From positions 151,900-215,899 of the forward strand of contig CACILM010000002.1 of the NCBI GenBank assembly GCA_902587515.1: a DNA stretch of 64,000 nt, in the 5' to 3' direction. Position numbers and translations under genes: made by a program. Numbering within the stretch: position 1 is the first letter of the stretch; each line of letters starts with the position of its first letter. The stretch is from an uncultured Pelagibacteraceae bacterium (GTDB lineage: Bacteria > Pseudomonadota > Alphaproteobacteria > Pelagibacterales > Pelagibacteraceae). Positions 29,077 through 38,800 of this stretch are shown piece after piece. The notes under the pieces were generated by a model. The model ran no database searches. It saw only the letters and a program-made list of their open reading frames with translations, and was not told the DNA's origin.

Positions 29077-30161
29077 TGTTTTTAGTTTCTACAAGAAATT
29101 TTCCACCTGAAATTGGTGGTATGCAAAACCTCATGGAAGGTTTGTCTAATGCTCTTATAAATCATGGTCCAGTAAAAGTTTTTGCAGATAATCATGAAAA
29201 CGCAAATACATATGATCAAAATTCTAAATTAAACATTGTAAGAATTTCAGGTTTTAAAATATTTAGAAAATATAGAAAAGCTAATTTAGTTAAAGATTTT
29301 ATTAAAAAAAATCAAATAAGAGCATGTTTCTTTGATCATTGGAAAAGTATTGAAAATATTGAATTAGACACTCTTAAGAAAACGAAATCTTTCTGCTTAA
29401 TTCACTCAAAGGAAATAAATCATCCTGTTGGTTCTTCTTTAAATAAAAGAGTTTTAAAATCGTTAGGAAAAGCAGATTTTGTTATTGCAAATTCAAAATT
29501 TACAAAGGAGTTAGGATTAAAACTTGGATTAAAAGACATTCATGTCATTAATCCTGGTTGTAACTACCCTATTGTTGTAAGTGAAAAAGCTAAGGAATTT
29601 TCTAAGAATATTTATGGTAATGCGTCACCTAAATTAATTACTGTTTCGAGATTAGACGGCCGTAAAAGTCATCAGAATATTTTAATGTCGATTAAAAATC
29701 TTTTACCAAAATTTCCAAACTTAAAATATGTTTCAATTGGTGATGGAGATGAGAGAAAAAATCTTCAAAAATTAAGAAAAGAATTAGGTTTGGAAAAAAA
29801 TGTTGAATTAATTTTCAATTCTACAGAACAAGAAAAAGCAGGATTGCTTGAACAATCGGATGTATTCGTAATGCCCTCGGTAGTATACAAAAAATCAGTT
29901 GAGGGATTTGGTATTACTTACATTGAGGCTGCATCTTACGGCAAACCATCAATTGGTGGGATCTATGGAGGTGAAGGAGATGCAATAAAATCTGGCATAA
30001 CAGGATATCTTTGCAATGGTAATGATCTAAATGCTATTTACGATACACTCTTAAAAATTTTATCAAAAGAAAAATATAAGGAACTAGGTGCTAATGCATT
30101 TGAATTTTCAAAAGGTTTTAGTTGGGAAAAAATTATTAAAAATTATATTAGTTTAATTTAG
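29076..30161 (+). CDS. glycosyltransferase family 4
   Basis: FPPEIGGMQNLMEGL, SRLDGRKSHQN, EGFGITYIEAASYGKPSIGG. Confidence 0.9.
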   Translation: MFLVSTRNFPPEIGGMQNLMEGLSNALINHGPVKVFADNHENANTYDQNSKLNIVRISGFKIFRKYRKANLVKDFIKKNQIRACFFDHWKSIENIELDTLKKTKSFCLIHSKEINHPVGSSLNKRVLKSLGKADFVIANSKFTKELGLKLGLKDIHVINPGCNYPIVVSEKAKEFSKNIYGNASPKLITVSRLDGRKSHQNILMSIKNLLPKFPNLKYVSIGDGDERKNLQKLRKELGLEKNVELIFNSTEQEKAGLLEQSDVFVMPSVVYKKSVEGFGITYIEAASYGKPSIGGIYGGEGDAIKSGITGYLCNGNDLNAIYDTLLKILSKEKYKELGANAFEFSKGFSWEKIIKNYISLI

Positions 30162-31080
30162 ATTTGACTTTATCTAAAACAGTTTCGACCGTTAAATTAT
30201 TTAAATTTTCAACACTAATTGCTTTAAAGTTAAAATTTTCCATACTTACTTTTTTTGCAGTTGTATGACTACCAAAAAGTACAACACCATTTTTGTCTAG
30301 ATGTGAAGCTATATGGGCCGGTCCAGTATCATTGGCAATAATAAATTTAGCGTTACTTATCAGAGATACTAATGTTTTAATGTTAATTGGCTGATTATTA
30401 TCTAAAACTACTTTAGCATTCAGCTCATTAGCTTCGTCAATTTCGTCTGGTCCCGGAGCTAACAAAATTGGATATTTATTTTTATAATATTGTTTTAATC
30501 TTGAAATTAAATCTTTAAAAAAAGGCCATTTTTTTTGAGGAAGTTTTTTTGAACAAAAAGGAAATAACAAAATGAAGTCATCATTTGCATATTGTTTTTT
30601 TAATCTTGAGATATCTGATAAAGCCCAATTTAAGTCTATATTTTTTACAAATTCAGTTTGTATACCGCTTTTTTTTAATTGAATTTCCATTCTATCAAGA
30701 ACAGGATCTTTATCGAAATCACTCTTTTTTTGACCTGGCTCTAATGAAGTTTCTGTTGAAGACCATTCTACGTTTTTTAAAATGAATCTTTTATAAAATT
30801 TTGTTCTGCTTGAATTTTGCAAATCATAGATTTTTGTAAAATTATATTTTGCTAGATTGTTTTTTAGATTTTTTAAATAAAATAAATTCCATCTCGGTAG
30901 TCTCTTATCTATTATTACACCGTCTAAATAAGGGCATTCAGACATAAAAATAGCGTAAGGCTGAGCTGTTAGTAAAAACACTTTTCTATTTTTGTAAAAT
31001 TTTTTTATATCTTTTATGGCTCCATTTGCTTGAATTAAATCACCTAAAGAACCATGCTTTATTATTAATATATTTGACAT
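30148..31080 (-). CDS. glycosyltransferase family 9 (heptosyltransferase-like)
   Basis: KHGSLGDLIQANGAI and FIIANDTGPAHIASHL motifs. Confidence 0.88.
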   Translation of the reverse strand: MSNILIIKHGSLGDLIQANGAIKDIKKFYKNRKVFLLTAQPYAIFMSECPYLDGVIIDKRLPRWNLFYLKNLKNNLAKYNFTKIYDLQNSSRTKFYKRFILKNVEWSSTETSLEPGQKKSDFDKDPVLDRMEIQLKKSGIQTEFVKNIDLNWALSDISRLKKQYANDDFILLFPFCSKKLPQKKWPFFKDLISRLKQYYKNKYPILLAPGPDEIDEANELNAKVVLDNNQPINIKTLVSLISNAKFIIANDTGPAHIASHLDKNGVVLFGSHTTAKKVSMENFNFKAISVENLNNLTVETVLDKVKSKLN

Positions 31081-31138
31081 TATTATTTCGAAGTATATTT
31101 AATGATTAATATAGTCAAATATTAAAATAAGCGAGAAA

Positions 31139-31522
31139 ATGGACAAAATATTGGCAGAAATATCAGCTGGGGAATTATTAGATAAAATTACCATTTTAGA
31201 AATCAAAAAAGAGAAAATAAATAATAAAGAAAAATTAGTAGAGGTAAATAAAGAATTGACTTCACTCAATGAAACTTTAAAAAAATTCATTAGTGATGAA
31301 AATAAAATTCTGATTTATAAGAATGATCTTAAAAATATAAATTTAAAACTTTGGGATATAGAAGATGGAAAGAGATCTGCTGAAAAAAATAATAAATTTG
31401 ACGAAAAATTCATTCAACTTGCAAGAAATGTTTATAAATTTAATGACGAAAGAGCGAAGATCAAATTAGCAATCAATAATGCTCTTGGATCAAATATAAA
31501 AGAAGTGAAATCTTACGAATAA
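31139..31522 (+). CDS. small helical protein (resembles DUF6165 family)
   Basis: 127 aa, ISAGELLDKITILEIKKEKI pattern. Confidence 0.55.
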   Translation: MDKILAEISAGELLDKITILEIKKEKINNKEKLVEVNKELTSLNETLKKFISDENKILIYKNDLKNINLKLWDIEDGKRSAEKNNKFDEKFIQLARNVYKFNDERAKIKLAINNALGSNIKEVKSYE

Positions 31523-32320
31523 TTAATCTGCCTTTAAACTAGGTATTCTTAACCTCAGATTTTTTGAAAGCTTAGGATTAATATTAGCTGTAATTACACC
31601 TTCAGATTTCTTCAGTTCTTTTATGACCTCGCCATCTGGGGAAATTATTAATGAATGTCCAAATGTTTTTCTTCCATTATAATGTGTTCCTCCTTGAGCA
31701 GGTGCAAAAATATAACAAAAATTTTCTATAGCTCGAGCTTTCAATAATGAATGCCAGTGCTTCTTACCTGTGGTTTCAGTAAAAGCTGAAGGTACAGTTA
31801 AAAACAGTGAACCTGCTTTAGATAATTTTCGATACAGATTTGGGAATCTTAGATCATAACAAATACTTAAACCAATCTTTCCCCACGGTAACTTAAATGT
31901 CTTTATTTTGGTTCCTGGGGTAAAACTCTTTGACTCAAAATATTTTTCTTTTTTGCTTAAGACAACGTCGTACATGTGAATTTTATCATAGTAAGTTCTT
32001 ACTTTCCCGCTCTTATCGATTAAAACAGATCTGTTAACCAATTTATTTTTTGAAATCTTAATTATTAAAGAGCCTATCAAAATCCATTTCTTATGCTTTT
32101 TTGCAAGTTTTTTAATACCGTTAAGATAAATATCATTTTGCATTGAGGTACAAATTTTTAATAGCTCTTTTTTGTTTAAAGAAAAATGTGAGGAAACTTC
32201 TGGGGTAATTATGAAATCAGTTTTTTGTTTAATTGCTTTAATAATAAGTTTCGATGTTTTGTTTAAATTGTTATGAATATTGTTATTTGATCTTAATTGA
32301 ATACAAGAAACACGAAACAT
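31523..32320 (-). CDS. carbon-nitrogen hydrolase (nitrilase superfamily, Nit1-like)
   Basis: ITPEV (E), YYDKIHMYD (K), GLSICYDLRFPNLYR (C); start set to ATG overlapping the upstream stop. Confidence 0.88.
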   Translation of the reverse strand: MFRVSCIQLRSNNNIHNNLNKTSKLIIKAIKQKTDFIITPEVSSHFSLNKKELLKICTSMQNDIYLNGIKKLAKKHKKWILIGSLIIKISKNKLVNRSVLIDKSGKVRTYYDKIHMYDVVLSKKEKYFESKSFTPGTKIKTFKLPWGKIGLSICYDLRFPNLYRKLSKAGSLFLTVPSAFTETTGKKHWHSLLKARAIENFCYIFAPAQGGTHYNGRKTFGHSLIISPDGEVIKELKKSEGVITANINPKLSKNLRLRIPSLKAD

Positions 32321-33360
32321 TACTTCATTATAGATGAAGCAAAATTCCATTTACAGTCAAAACTAGGGATATAAGCCCCAGATAATTTAACGTTTCCAAA
32401 GCTTTTTCCTAAGACCTTACACCAGTTATCAACTTGTTTGGGTTTTTTATCCTGGCTTCCGACTTGAGCAGTAATTACACCACCTTTTTTAAGTATTCTT
32501 TTCAAACCTTTCATATTTTTTTTTGCAAGGTCGATGCAGTATTGATCGTCGTTTAAATCTACAAAAATTTTATCGTATTTCGAGTCTTCTATTTCTTTTA
32601 TACTTTTAAATGCATCTCCCCAGAATGTTTTAATTTTATTACTTTTTTTAACTTTCGAACAAACTTTTGGTAAGTGGCGATAACAGACATCTACAATCTC
32701 TGGATCTAATTCAAACCAATCAATGTAGTTGGAATTATTCTCTAAACATGCTCTAGCCACTCCTCCATCTCCTCCACCAATAATCGCAACATTGTTATTT
32801 TTTTTACTTAAGTCATAACTAGATTTGAAAAAATTTGAGCTATAAATCTTTTCATCTTTTTCAGCTACTTGAATTTCATGATCAATAAATAATGCGTGAC
32901 CAAACTCCTCTAAATCCATAATTTCAACAAACTGACCTACTTTAGAAGTGAATTTTTCTAAGACATCTTTTACAACATAGAATTTCTTTTGACCTGGCGT
33001 GCTATAAATGTCGTCATAAAGTCCTACGCTGCTTCTATCAAAGGCGTTAGTTACTACTCTTCGATGGTCTATTTCTTTTCTTAAAATCTTAAGAGCAACT
33101 TTCGGATTTACCTTACCACATGTAAAAAAATCAAAGCTAATTACACCCCTTTCTGGAAATGTATGAAAACTGAAATGACTTTCTGACAATAAAGCTACTA
33201 AAGTGAATCCTTGCGGTTCAAATCTATGTGAGGCTACGTTTAAGATTTCAACTTTTGCAGCTTTCGCTATTTTATAAATAACTTTTTCGTAAAATTCTGG
33301 TGAATAATCTTTTTTAACACCAAGAAAATCAATGGTAATGTGCTCACCAACTTTAATCAT
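32320..33360 (-). CDS. fusion: S-adenosylmethionine decarboxylase (SpeD) - aminopropyltransferase-like (SpeE) domain
   Basis: N-term LLSESHFSFHTFPERG pyruvoyl cleavage motif; C-term NNVAIIGGGDGGVARACLE Rossmann motif. Confidence 0.88.
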   Translation of the reverse strand: MIKVGEHITIDFLGVKKDYSPEFYEKVIYKIAKAAKVEILNVASHRFEPQGFTLVALLSESHFSFHTFPERGVISFDFFTCGKVNPKVALKILRKEIDHRRVVTNAFDRSSVGLYDDIYSTPGQKKFYVVKDVLEKFTSKVGQFVEIMDLEEFGHALFIDHEIQVAEKDEKIYSSNFFKSSYDLSKKNNNVAIIGGGDGGVARACLENNSNYIDWFELDPEIVDVCYRHLPKVCSKVKKSNKIKTFWGDAFKSIKEIEDSKYDKIFVDLNDDQYCIDLAKKNMKGLKRILKKGGVITAQVGSQDKKPKQVDNWCKVLGKSFGNVKLSGAYIPSFDCKWNFASSIMK

Positions 33361-33365
33361 AAAAA

Positions 33366-34010
33366 TTACTCTTTTTTATAATTCTTAAATTTTCCTAAAA
33401 CAATTTTCATCTCTTTTTTCGAAAGAATCTTAGGTATTCCAATTCTTATGGCATTTATATATTGATGGCAAATATTTTCGATCTCCTGAGCAAGCTCAAA
33501 AGTTTTTTCTAAATTTTCTCCAAAAGCAACCTGGCCGTGATTGGCAATCAAACATGCTGTTCTATTTTTTAATGCTTTAATAATATTTCTTGAAAGATTT
33601 TTTGATCCAAAAGTTGCGTATTTACTACATTTAATGTCTTCCCCGCCTGCTACTGCAACCATATAGTGAAAAGCTGGGATACTTTTCTGATGAGTTGAAA
33701 CTGCAGTAGCACAAGTAGAGTGTGCATGAACTATTGCTTTTGCTTCTTTTTTATTCACATAAATATCTTGATGAAATCTCCATTCTGATGAGGGTTTACC
33801 TTTTTTTTTATCATAAACACCTTTTAGCGAAACAAAGACGATGTCTTTTGTTTTTAAAGAAGAATACTTTCTTCCCGATGGAGTTATATAAAAACCATCC
33901 AAACCTTTTTCTTTTGCTCTTGCAGAGATATTTCCTGATCTTAAAGCAGATAAATTTGTTATATTTAATTTTTTTGAGTATTTAATAACATCAGCTTTTA
34001 ATTTGCTCAC
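33366..34010 (-). CDS. class II aldolase/adducin family protein (candidate methylthioribulose-1-P aldolase or MtnB-type dehydratase)
   Basis: SALRSGNISAR, TPSGRKYSSL, VHAHSTCATAVS, CLIANHGQVAFG. Confidence 0.85.
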   Translation of the reverse strand: MSKLKADVIKYSKKLNITNLSALRSGNISARAKEKGLDGFYITPSGRKYSSLKTKDIVFVSLKGVYDKKKGKPSSEWRFHQDIYVNKKEAKAIVHAHSTCATAVSTHQKSIPAFHYMVAVAGGEDIKCSKYATFGSKNLSRNIIKALKNRTACLIANHGQVAFGENLEKTFELAQEIENICHQYINAIRIGIPKILSKKEMKIVLGKFKNYKKE

Positions 34011-35077
34011 TTAAATAAACCTTTCAAACCTTTCTCTGAAGCTTCACAAATGCCTTTTTCTGTTATTAATCCTGTAACTAGTTCAGCGGGCGTAACATCA
34101 AAGGCTAAGTTCAAAGACTTACTTTTTTGTGGGTAAATTCTAACTTTTTTAATCTCATTATTTTCATCTATTCCCTCAACATGTGATAGTTCCTCTGAAT
34201 TTCTTTCTTCAATAGGAATTTGTCTATGATCTTTGATGCTCCAGTCTATAGTTGAGCTTGGTAAGGCTACATAAAAAGGAACATTATTATCTTTTGCAGA
34301 TAAAGCTTTTAAATAAGTTCCAATTTTATTACACACGTCACCATTAAATAAAGTTCTATCGGTTCCAACAATACACATATCCACTTCTCCTCTTTGCATC
34401 AATATGCCTCCAGCGTTATCAGTGATTACCGTATTTGATATTCCTTCTTCGTTTAATTCATAAGAGGTTAAGTTTGCTCCTTGATTTCTTGGTCTTGTTT
34501 CATCCACCCAAACATGAACTTTAATACCTTTTTGGTGAGCATGATATATAGGTGAAGTAGCAGTTCCCCAGTCTATAGTTGCTAACCATCCTGCATTGCA
34601 ATGGGTTAAAATATTAACAGTATCTTTTTTGTTATTAGCAATTTCTTCAATAATTTTAAGACCATGTAAACCTATATTTTTACAAAATTTTTCATCCTCC
34701 TCTTTAATTGCTTTTGCCTCATCTAGAGCTATTTTCAAGATATCTTCATCATTTACTCCAGATAATTTTTTCATCATTCTGTCTACTGCCCACTTAAGAT
34801 TAATTGCTGTGGGTCTTGATGCAATCAACTCTTCACTAGATTTCTTTAAAAAAGATAAATCATTATTTTCAATTATAGATAAAACTAGACCATAAGCTGC
34901 TGTTGCGCCTATTAATGGAGCACCTCTGACCTTCATTGTTTTAATTGCATTAATTGCATCTTTCACAGTTTTTAAATCTTTAATGATAAACTGATGAGGC
35001 AGTTTTGTTTGATCAATGATTTTTACTAAATTGTTCTCAAACCAAATTGTTTTGTATGATTTTCCCTCTATTTTCAT
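34007..35077 (-). CDS. mtnA: S-methyl-5-thioribose-1-phosphate isomerase
   Basis: MKVRGAPLIGATAAYG, ILTHCNAGWLAT, VWVDETRPRNQGANLTSYEL, GTDRT. Confidence 0.95.
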   Translation of the reverse strand: MKIEGKSYKTIWFENNLVKIIDQTKLPHQFIIKDLKTVKDAINAIKTMKVRGAPLIGATAAYGLVLSIIENNDLSFLKKSSEELIASRPTAINLKWAVDRMMKKLSGVNDEDILKIALDEAKAIKEEDEKFCKNIGLHGLKIIEEIANNKKDTVNILTHCNAGWLATIDWGTATSPIYHAHQKGIKVHVWVDETRPRNQGANLTSYELNEEGISNTVITDNAGGILMQRGEVDMCIVGTDRTLFNGDVCNKIGTYLKALSAKDNNVPFYVALPSSTIDWSIKDHRQIPIEERNSEELSHVEGIDENNEIKKVRIYPQKSKSLNLAFDVTPAELVTGLITEKGICEASEKGLKGLFK

Positions 35078-35520
35078 TAACTTTTTTCCATTTTTTTTAA
35101 TCTTTTTCTTAAACTTGGTGATAGCGAATTAAACCATTTTTTTTCCTGTCCTGATTTGGGCAAAACTTCTCCATACTCTATCATTTGATCCGGTAATAAG
35201 TCTTCTAAATAAACCCAAACAAAATCACTTTGCAACTTTGTGTTCTTAATCAAAATTTTTCTTAGACCTAAAATTAATTGTTTTTTAACTTTGGATGTTC
35301 GTCCGGCTCTTATTTGACCATTTAAGAAAATTTCTTTAGTTTTTACTAATTTACCACCCATGAAATGAGATTTTTTTTGATTTTTTTGAAATATTACTTG
35401 AGCAAAAAAAGTGTTAGCACCTGTAAATTTACTGTGAGTATTTGTTATATCATTTGCAATAGAATTTTTTTGTTTTTGAGAAAGATTTATATTTGAATAT
35501 TTTACTGTATAAGTTGGCAT
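35077..35520 (-). CDS. tautomerase superfamily protein
   Basis: Met-Pro N-terminus (potential catalytic Pro1), GAGRTSKVKKQLILGL-type repeat, 147 aa. Confidence 0.65.
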   Translation of the reverse strand: MPTYTVKYSNINLSQKQKNSIANDITNTHSKFTGANTFFAQVIFQKNQKKSHFMGGKLVKTKEIFLNGQIRAGRTSKVKKQLILGLRKILIKNTKLQSDFVWVYLEDLLPDQMIEYGEVLPKSGQEKKWFNSLSPSLRKRLKKMEKS

Positions 35521-35525
35521 TGAGA

Positions 35526-36401
35526 TTATTTTTTGTTTAAAACTCTTCCAGCAATATTTTTTAATTTTTTTATCGTTTTTTTTGTCCTTAACTTTGAGTC
35601 AGTAATTATGGCAACATCTAAACAGTCATTTGCAGGATCTTTCTCTATTGAATAATTTTTAAATGTTTTGATTATTTCTTTAATCATATTTTGTGCATTT
35701 GCTGCATTTTTCATTAAAGTTTGAACAACCATGCTTACATCAACTTCATCGTGATCAGGATGCCAACAATCGTAGTCTGTTACCATTGCAACTGTACTGT
35801 ATCTAATTTCTGCTTCTCTAGCCAATTTAGCTTCAGGCATATTAGTCATACCGATTACGTCAGCTCCCCAAGATCTATATAAATTTGATTCTGCAAGTGT
35901 AGAAAATTGCGGGCCCTCCATTACCACATATGTTCCCCCAACTTGATGACTGATATTTAATTTCTTTAATGCGGCTTGGCAACAATTTGAAAGTCCAGAA
36001 CTTGTGGGTTTAGCCATTGAAACATGGGCTACTATTTCTTCATCAAAAAAAGTTTTTACTCTTGAAAATGTTCTGTCAATAAATTGATCTACTATTACAA
36101 ATTTCCCTGGTTTAAGTTTTTCTTTAAGAGAGCCAACAGCTGATACCGAAATAATATCTGTTACACCTAATTGTTTCATTGCATCTATATTTGCCCTAAA
36201 ATTGATATTTGTGGGACTTATTTTATGACCTCGTGAATGTCTAGGAATGAAACAAATTTCTTCTTTTCCAATACTTGCTTGTAGGATTTCATCTGAAGGT
36301 TTTCCCCAAGGAGTATTAATTCTTTTCCATTTTGTTTTTTCAAAACCCTCCATTTTATAGAGACCGCTTCCACCAATTATCCCAAGCTTTCTTTTTTTCA
36401 T
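35526..36401 (-). CDS. mtnP: S-methyl-5'-thioadenosine phosphorylase
   Basis: GIIGGSGLYKMEG, RHSRGHKISPTNINFRAN, GADVIGMTNMPEAKLAREAE. Confidence 0.95.
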   Translation of the reverse strand: MKKRKLGIIGGSGLYKMEGFEKTKWKRINTPWGKPSDEILQASIGKEEICFIPRHSRGHKISPTNINFRANIDAMKQLGVTDIISVSAVGSLKEKLKPGKFVIVDQFIDRTFSRVKTFFDEEIVAHVSMAKPTSSGLSNCCQAALKKLNISHQVGGTYVVMEGPQFSTLAESNLYRSWGADVIGMTNMPEAKLAREAEIRYSTVAMVTDYDCWHPDHDEVDVSMVVQTLMKNAANAQNMIKEIIKTFKNYSIEKDPANDCLDVAIITDSKLRTKKTIKKLKNIAGRVLNKK

Positions 36402-36446
36402 CGTTTAATTATTAATGCTTTTTTGCTAGAACTTGAAGCATAAATT

Positions 36447-36974
36447 ATGGATTTGAAAAAATACATTAGGTCTATCCCGGACTATCCTAAAAAGGGAATT
36501 TTATTTAGGGACATCACTACATTAATAAAAAATCCAGATGCTTTTAGGTTTACTAACGACAAAATTATTGAAATTGCTAAAAAAATACATTTCGACAAAG
36601 TTGCTGCAATTGAGTCTAGAGGTTTTGTTTTTGCTTCAACTGTTTCTTATGCTTTAAATAAACCATTTATATTACTAAGAAAAAAAAACAAATTACCAGC
36701 AGAGACATATTCTGTAGATTTTACTTTAGAATACGGTGATGCAACTATTGAAGTGCATAAAGATTCTATTAATAAAGGCGAAAGAGTGCTTGTTATCGAT
36801 GACCTTATTGCTACTGGAGGAACCGCTGAAGCAGCAGCCAAATTAATCAAAATATCTGGCGGTTCAGTTGCTGGTTTTATTTTTGTTATTAACTTATTTG
36901 ATTTGCCTGGTAACAAATTACTTAAAGATAAAGGTTTTAAAACTGATTGCTTAATTGAGTTTCCAGGTCACTAA
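36447..36974 (+). CDS. apt: adenine phosphoribosyltransferase
   Basis: IPDYPKKGILFRDITTL, IESRGFVFA, VLVIDDLIATGGTAEAA. Confidence 0.95.
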   Translation: MDLKKYIRSIPDYPKKGILFRDITTLIKNPDAFRFTNDKIIEIAKKIHFDKVAAIESRGFVFASTVSYALNKPFILLRKKNKLPAETYSVDFTLEYGDATIEVHKDSINKGERVLVIDDLIATGGTAEAAAKLIKISGGSVAGFIFVINLFDLPGNKLLKDKGFKTDCLIEFPGH

Positions 36975-37852
36975 TTATTCTTTATAAAATCTTGAATGTA
37001 TTTCTTAAGGCTTACTTTTCCAAAATATTTATATATTCTATTAGATAAATTTTTGTTTGTTAAAGCTGACACATATCTCTCTCCAGCTCTCCTAGGTAGG
37101 TATTTTACCTTTGAGTCAAAAAGTTTAGCGACATTTATAATAGAATAAGACTTTTTATTTGAAATACTGTAGTGTCTACACAAATTTTTTTTCCAAGCAA
37201 TATAACAAATTTTGACAGTATCATCTATATGAGTAAATCTTCTTGACTGGGTTCCCGGCTTTACCACTGGTAGAGCTTTATTATTTTTATAATGATCTTC
37301 AAATATTCCAATTACAGTCGACATATGTCCCTTGCAAATTTGATGAGGACCATAGACATTATAAAAATATATAATTTCGTATTTAAAATTAAACCACTTT
37401 TTCAAATTTTCTAAAAGCTCCAGATTTTTTGCTTTACTAAAAGCATATGGGGATAAGTTTTTATCATTTCCTTGATTGCCTAAAGACGCTGAGGTGGCAG
37501 AATAAATTAGTTTAATTTTATTTTTTAAGCAAAAATTGAAGACTGAATTCGATCCTACAGTATTAGACTCTATACATTCATTCATGTTTAAAAAACTTTG
37601 ATAAATTCTTGAAAATTCTCCAAAATGAAATACAGTTTTTATTTGATTAGGTTTTTTAATTAATCTAGTAATATTTCTCGTATCTCCTTTAATGTATTTA
37701 ACACGCGTATTTTTGATATGATTTTTTCTTAATCCAGAAGAATAATTATCAATGCTTATAATTTTATAACTAGTTTTTTTAAGTAAATATCTGATTAAAT
37801 TTGTACCTACAAAACCTGCTCCACCAGTAATTAAAATTTTTTTATTATTCAT
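36971..37852 (-). CDS. NAD-dependent epimerase/dehydratase
   Basis: ITGGAGFVGTNLIRYL, YNVYGP motifs. Confidence 0.88.
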   Translation of the reverse strand: MNNKKILITGGAGFVGTNLIRYLLKKTSYKIISIDNYSSGLRKNHIKNTRVKYIKGDTRNITRLIKKPNQIKTVFHFGEFSRIYQSFLNMNECIESNTVGSNSVFNFCLKNKIKLIYSATSASLGNQGNDKNLSPYAFSKAKNLELLENLKKWFNFKYEIIYFYNVYGPHQICKGHMSTVIGIFEDHYKNNKALPVVKPGTQSRRFTHIDDTVKICYIAWKKNLCRHYSISNKKSYSIINVAKLFDSKVKYLPRRAGERYVSALTNKNLSNRIYKYFGKVSLKKYIQDFIKNN

Positions 37853-37890
37853 TGTTTTTTAGCGATTATTATCTTTAACAAGTATATAAA

Positions 37891-38724
37891 TCAATCTAAT
37901 GATGGCCTATACCAAGATTTTTTACCCAAGATAGAATTAACTATACCATTCAATCTGCTTATAAAAATATTGCGGTTTTCTTTGTTAAAAATTATTTGGT
38001 AATAAAGAATTTTTATTAGAGAAGAAAAGATTTTGGGTAAGATAATAAGCAAAGCTATTACAAATCCCTTATATTTTTTGTGAAAATAGAATGTCGACCA
38101 CATCCAATGCCAATTCCTATTTTTTTCATATTCTAAATTATTATTTCTTTTTACAGATTTTGCTCCTAAGTGATCAACAACTATTTTTTTATCTAAATAA
38201 ATTTTTCCTCCACGTCTCTTAAGGTCTTTACATAAATCAATTTCTTCAAAATAAAGAAAAAAATTTTCATCGAAAAAATTTTTTTTAAATTTTGAAATAT
38301 TAAAAAAAATTGCAAAACCTTTAAGATTATCAACTTCTAAAAGACCATTATCATCAAAATTTTTTGCTTTTACTTGATTGTTACCTGGGCCAATCAACCA
38401 AAATTCAGGAACCAGATCAATTGTTTTAAAAAAGTGCTGAATTGTATCTTTTTTTAATTCAGTGTCAGGATTTAAAATTAATGCGTATTTTGTATTTACT
38501 TTTCTTAAACCAGTATTATTGCTTACTGCATAACCTTTGTTTTCTCCTGCTATGATACAATTAACATTTTTATATTTTTCCTCTAATTCTTCTTTAAATT
38601 TTTTGTTGTTTGAATTTTCAACTACTATCACTTTAATATTACTTGGTATGGAGTCTAAACAAGAAAATATCACTTCTTCGCTTTTAAAAGTTACAATTAC
38701 TACTGTAAGATCATTTGTTTCCAT
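37891..38724 (-). CDS. glycosyltransferase family 2
   Basis: TVVIVTFKSEEVIFSCLDSI, GYAVSNNTGLR, LILNPDTEL. Confidence 0.88.
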   Translation of the reverse strand: METNDLTVVIVTFKSEEVIFSCLDSIPSNIKVIVVENSNNKKFKEELEEKYKNVNCIIAGENKGYAVSNNTGLRKVNTKYALILNPDTELKKDTIQHFFKTIDLVPEFWLIGPGNNQVKAKNFDDNGLLEVDNLKGFAIFFNISKFKKNFFDENFFLYFEEIDLCKDLKRRGGKIYLDKKIVVDHLGAKSVKRNNNLEYEKNRNWHWMWSTFYFHKKYKGFVIALLIILPKIFSSLIKILYYQIIFNKENRNIFISRLNGIVNSILGKKSWYRPSLD

Positions 38725-38800
38725 AAAATAATAATATTTGATTTTAAAAGATAATTCTTTTACTAATTTAACACATAAATCATGTTATTCTTGTTATAAA

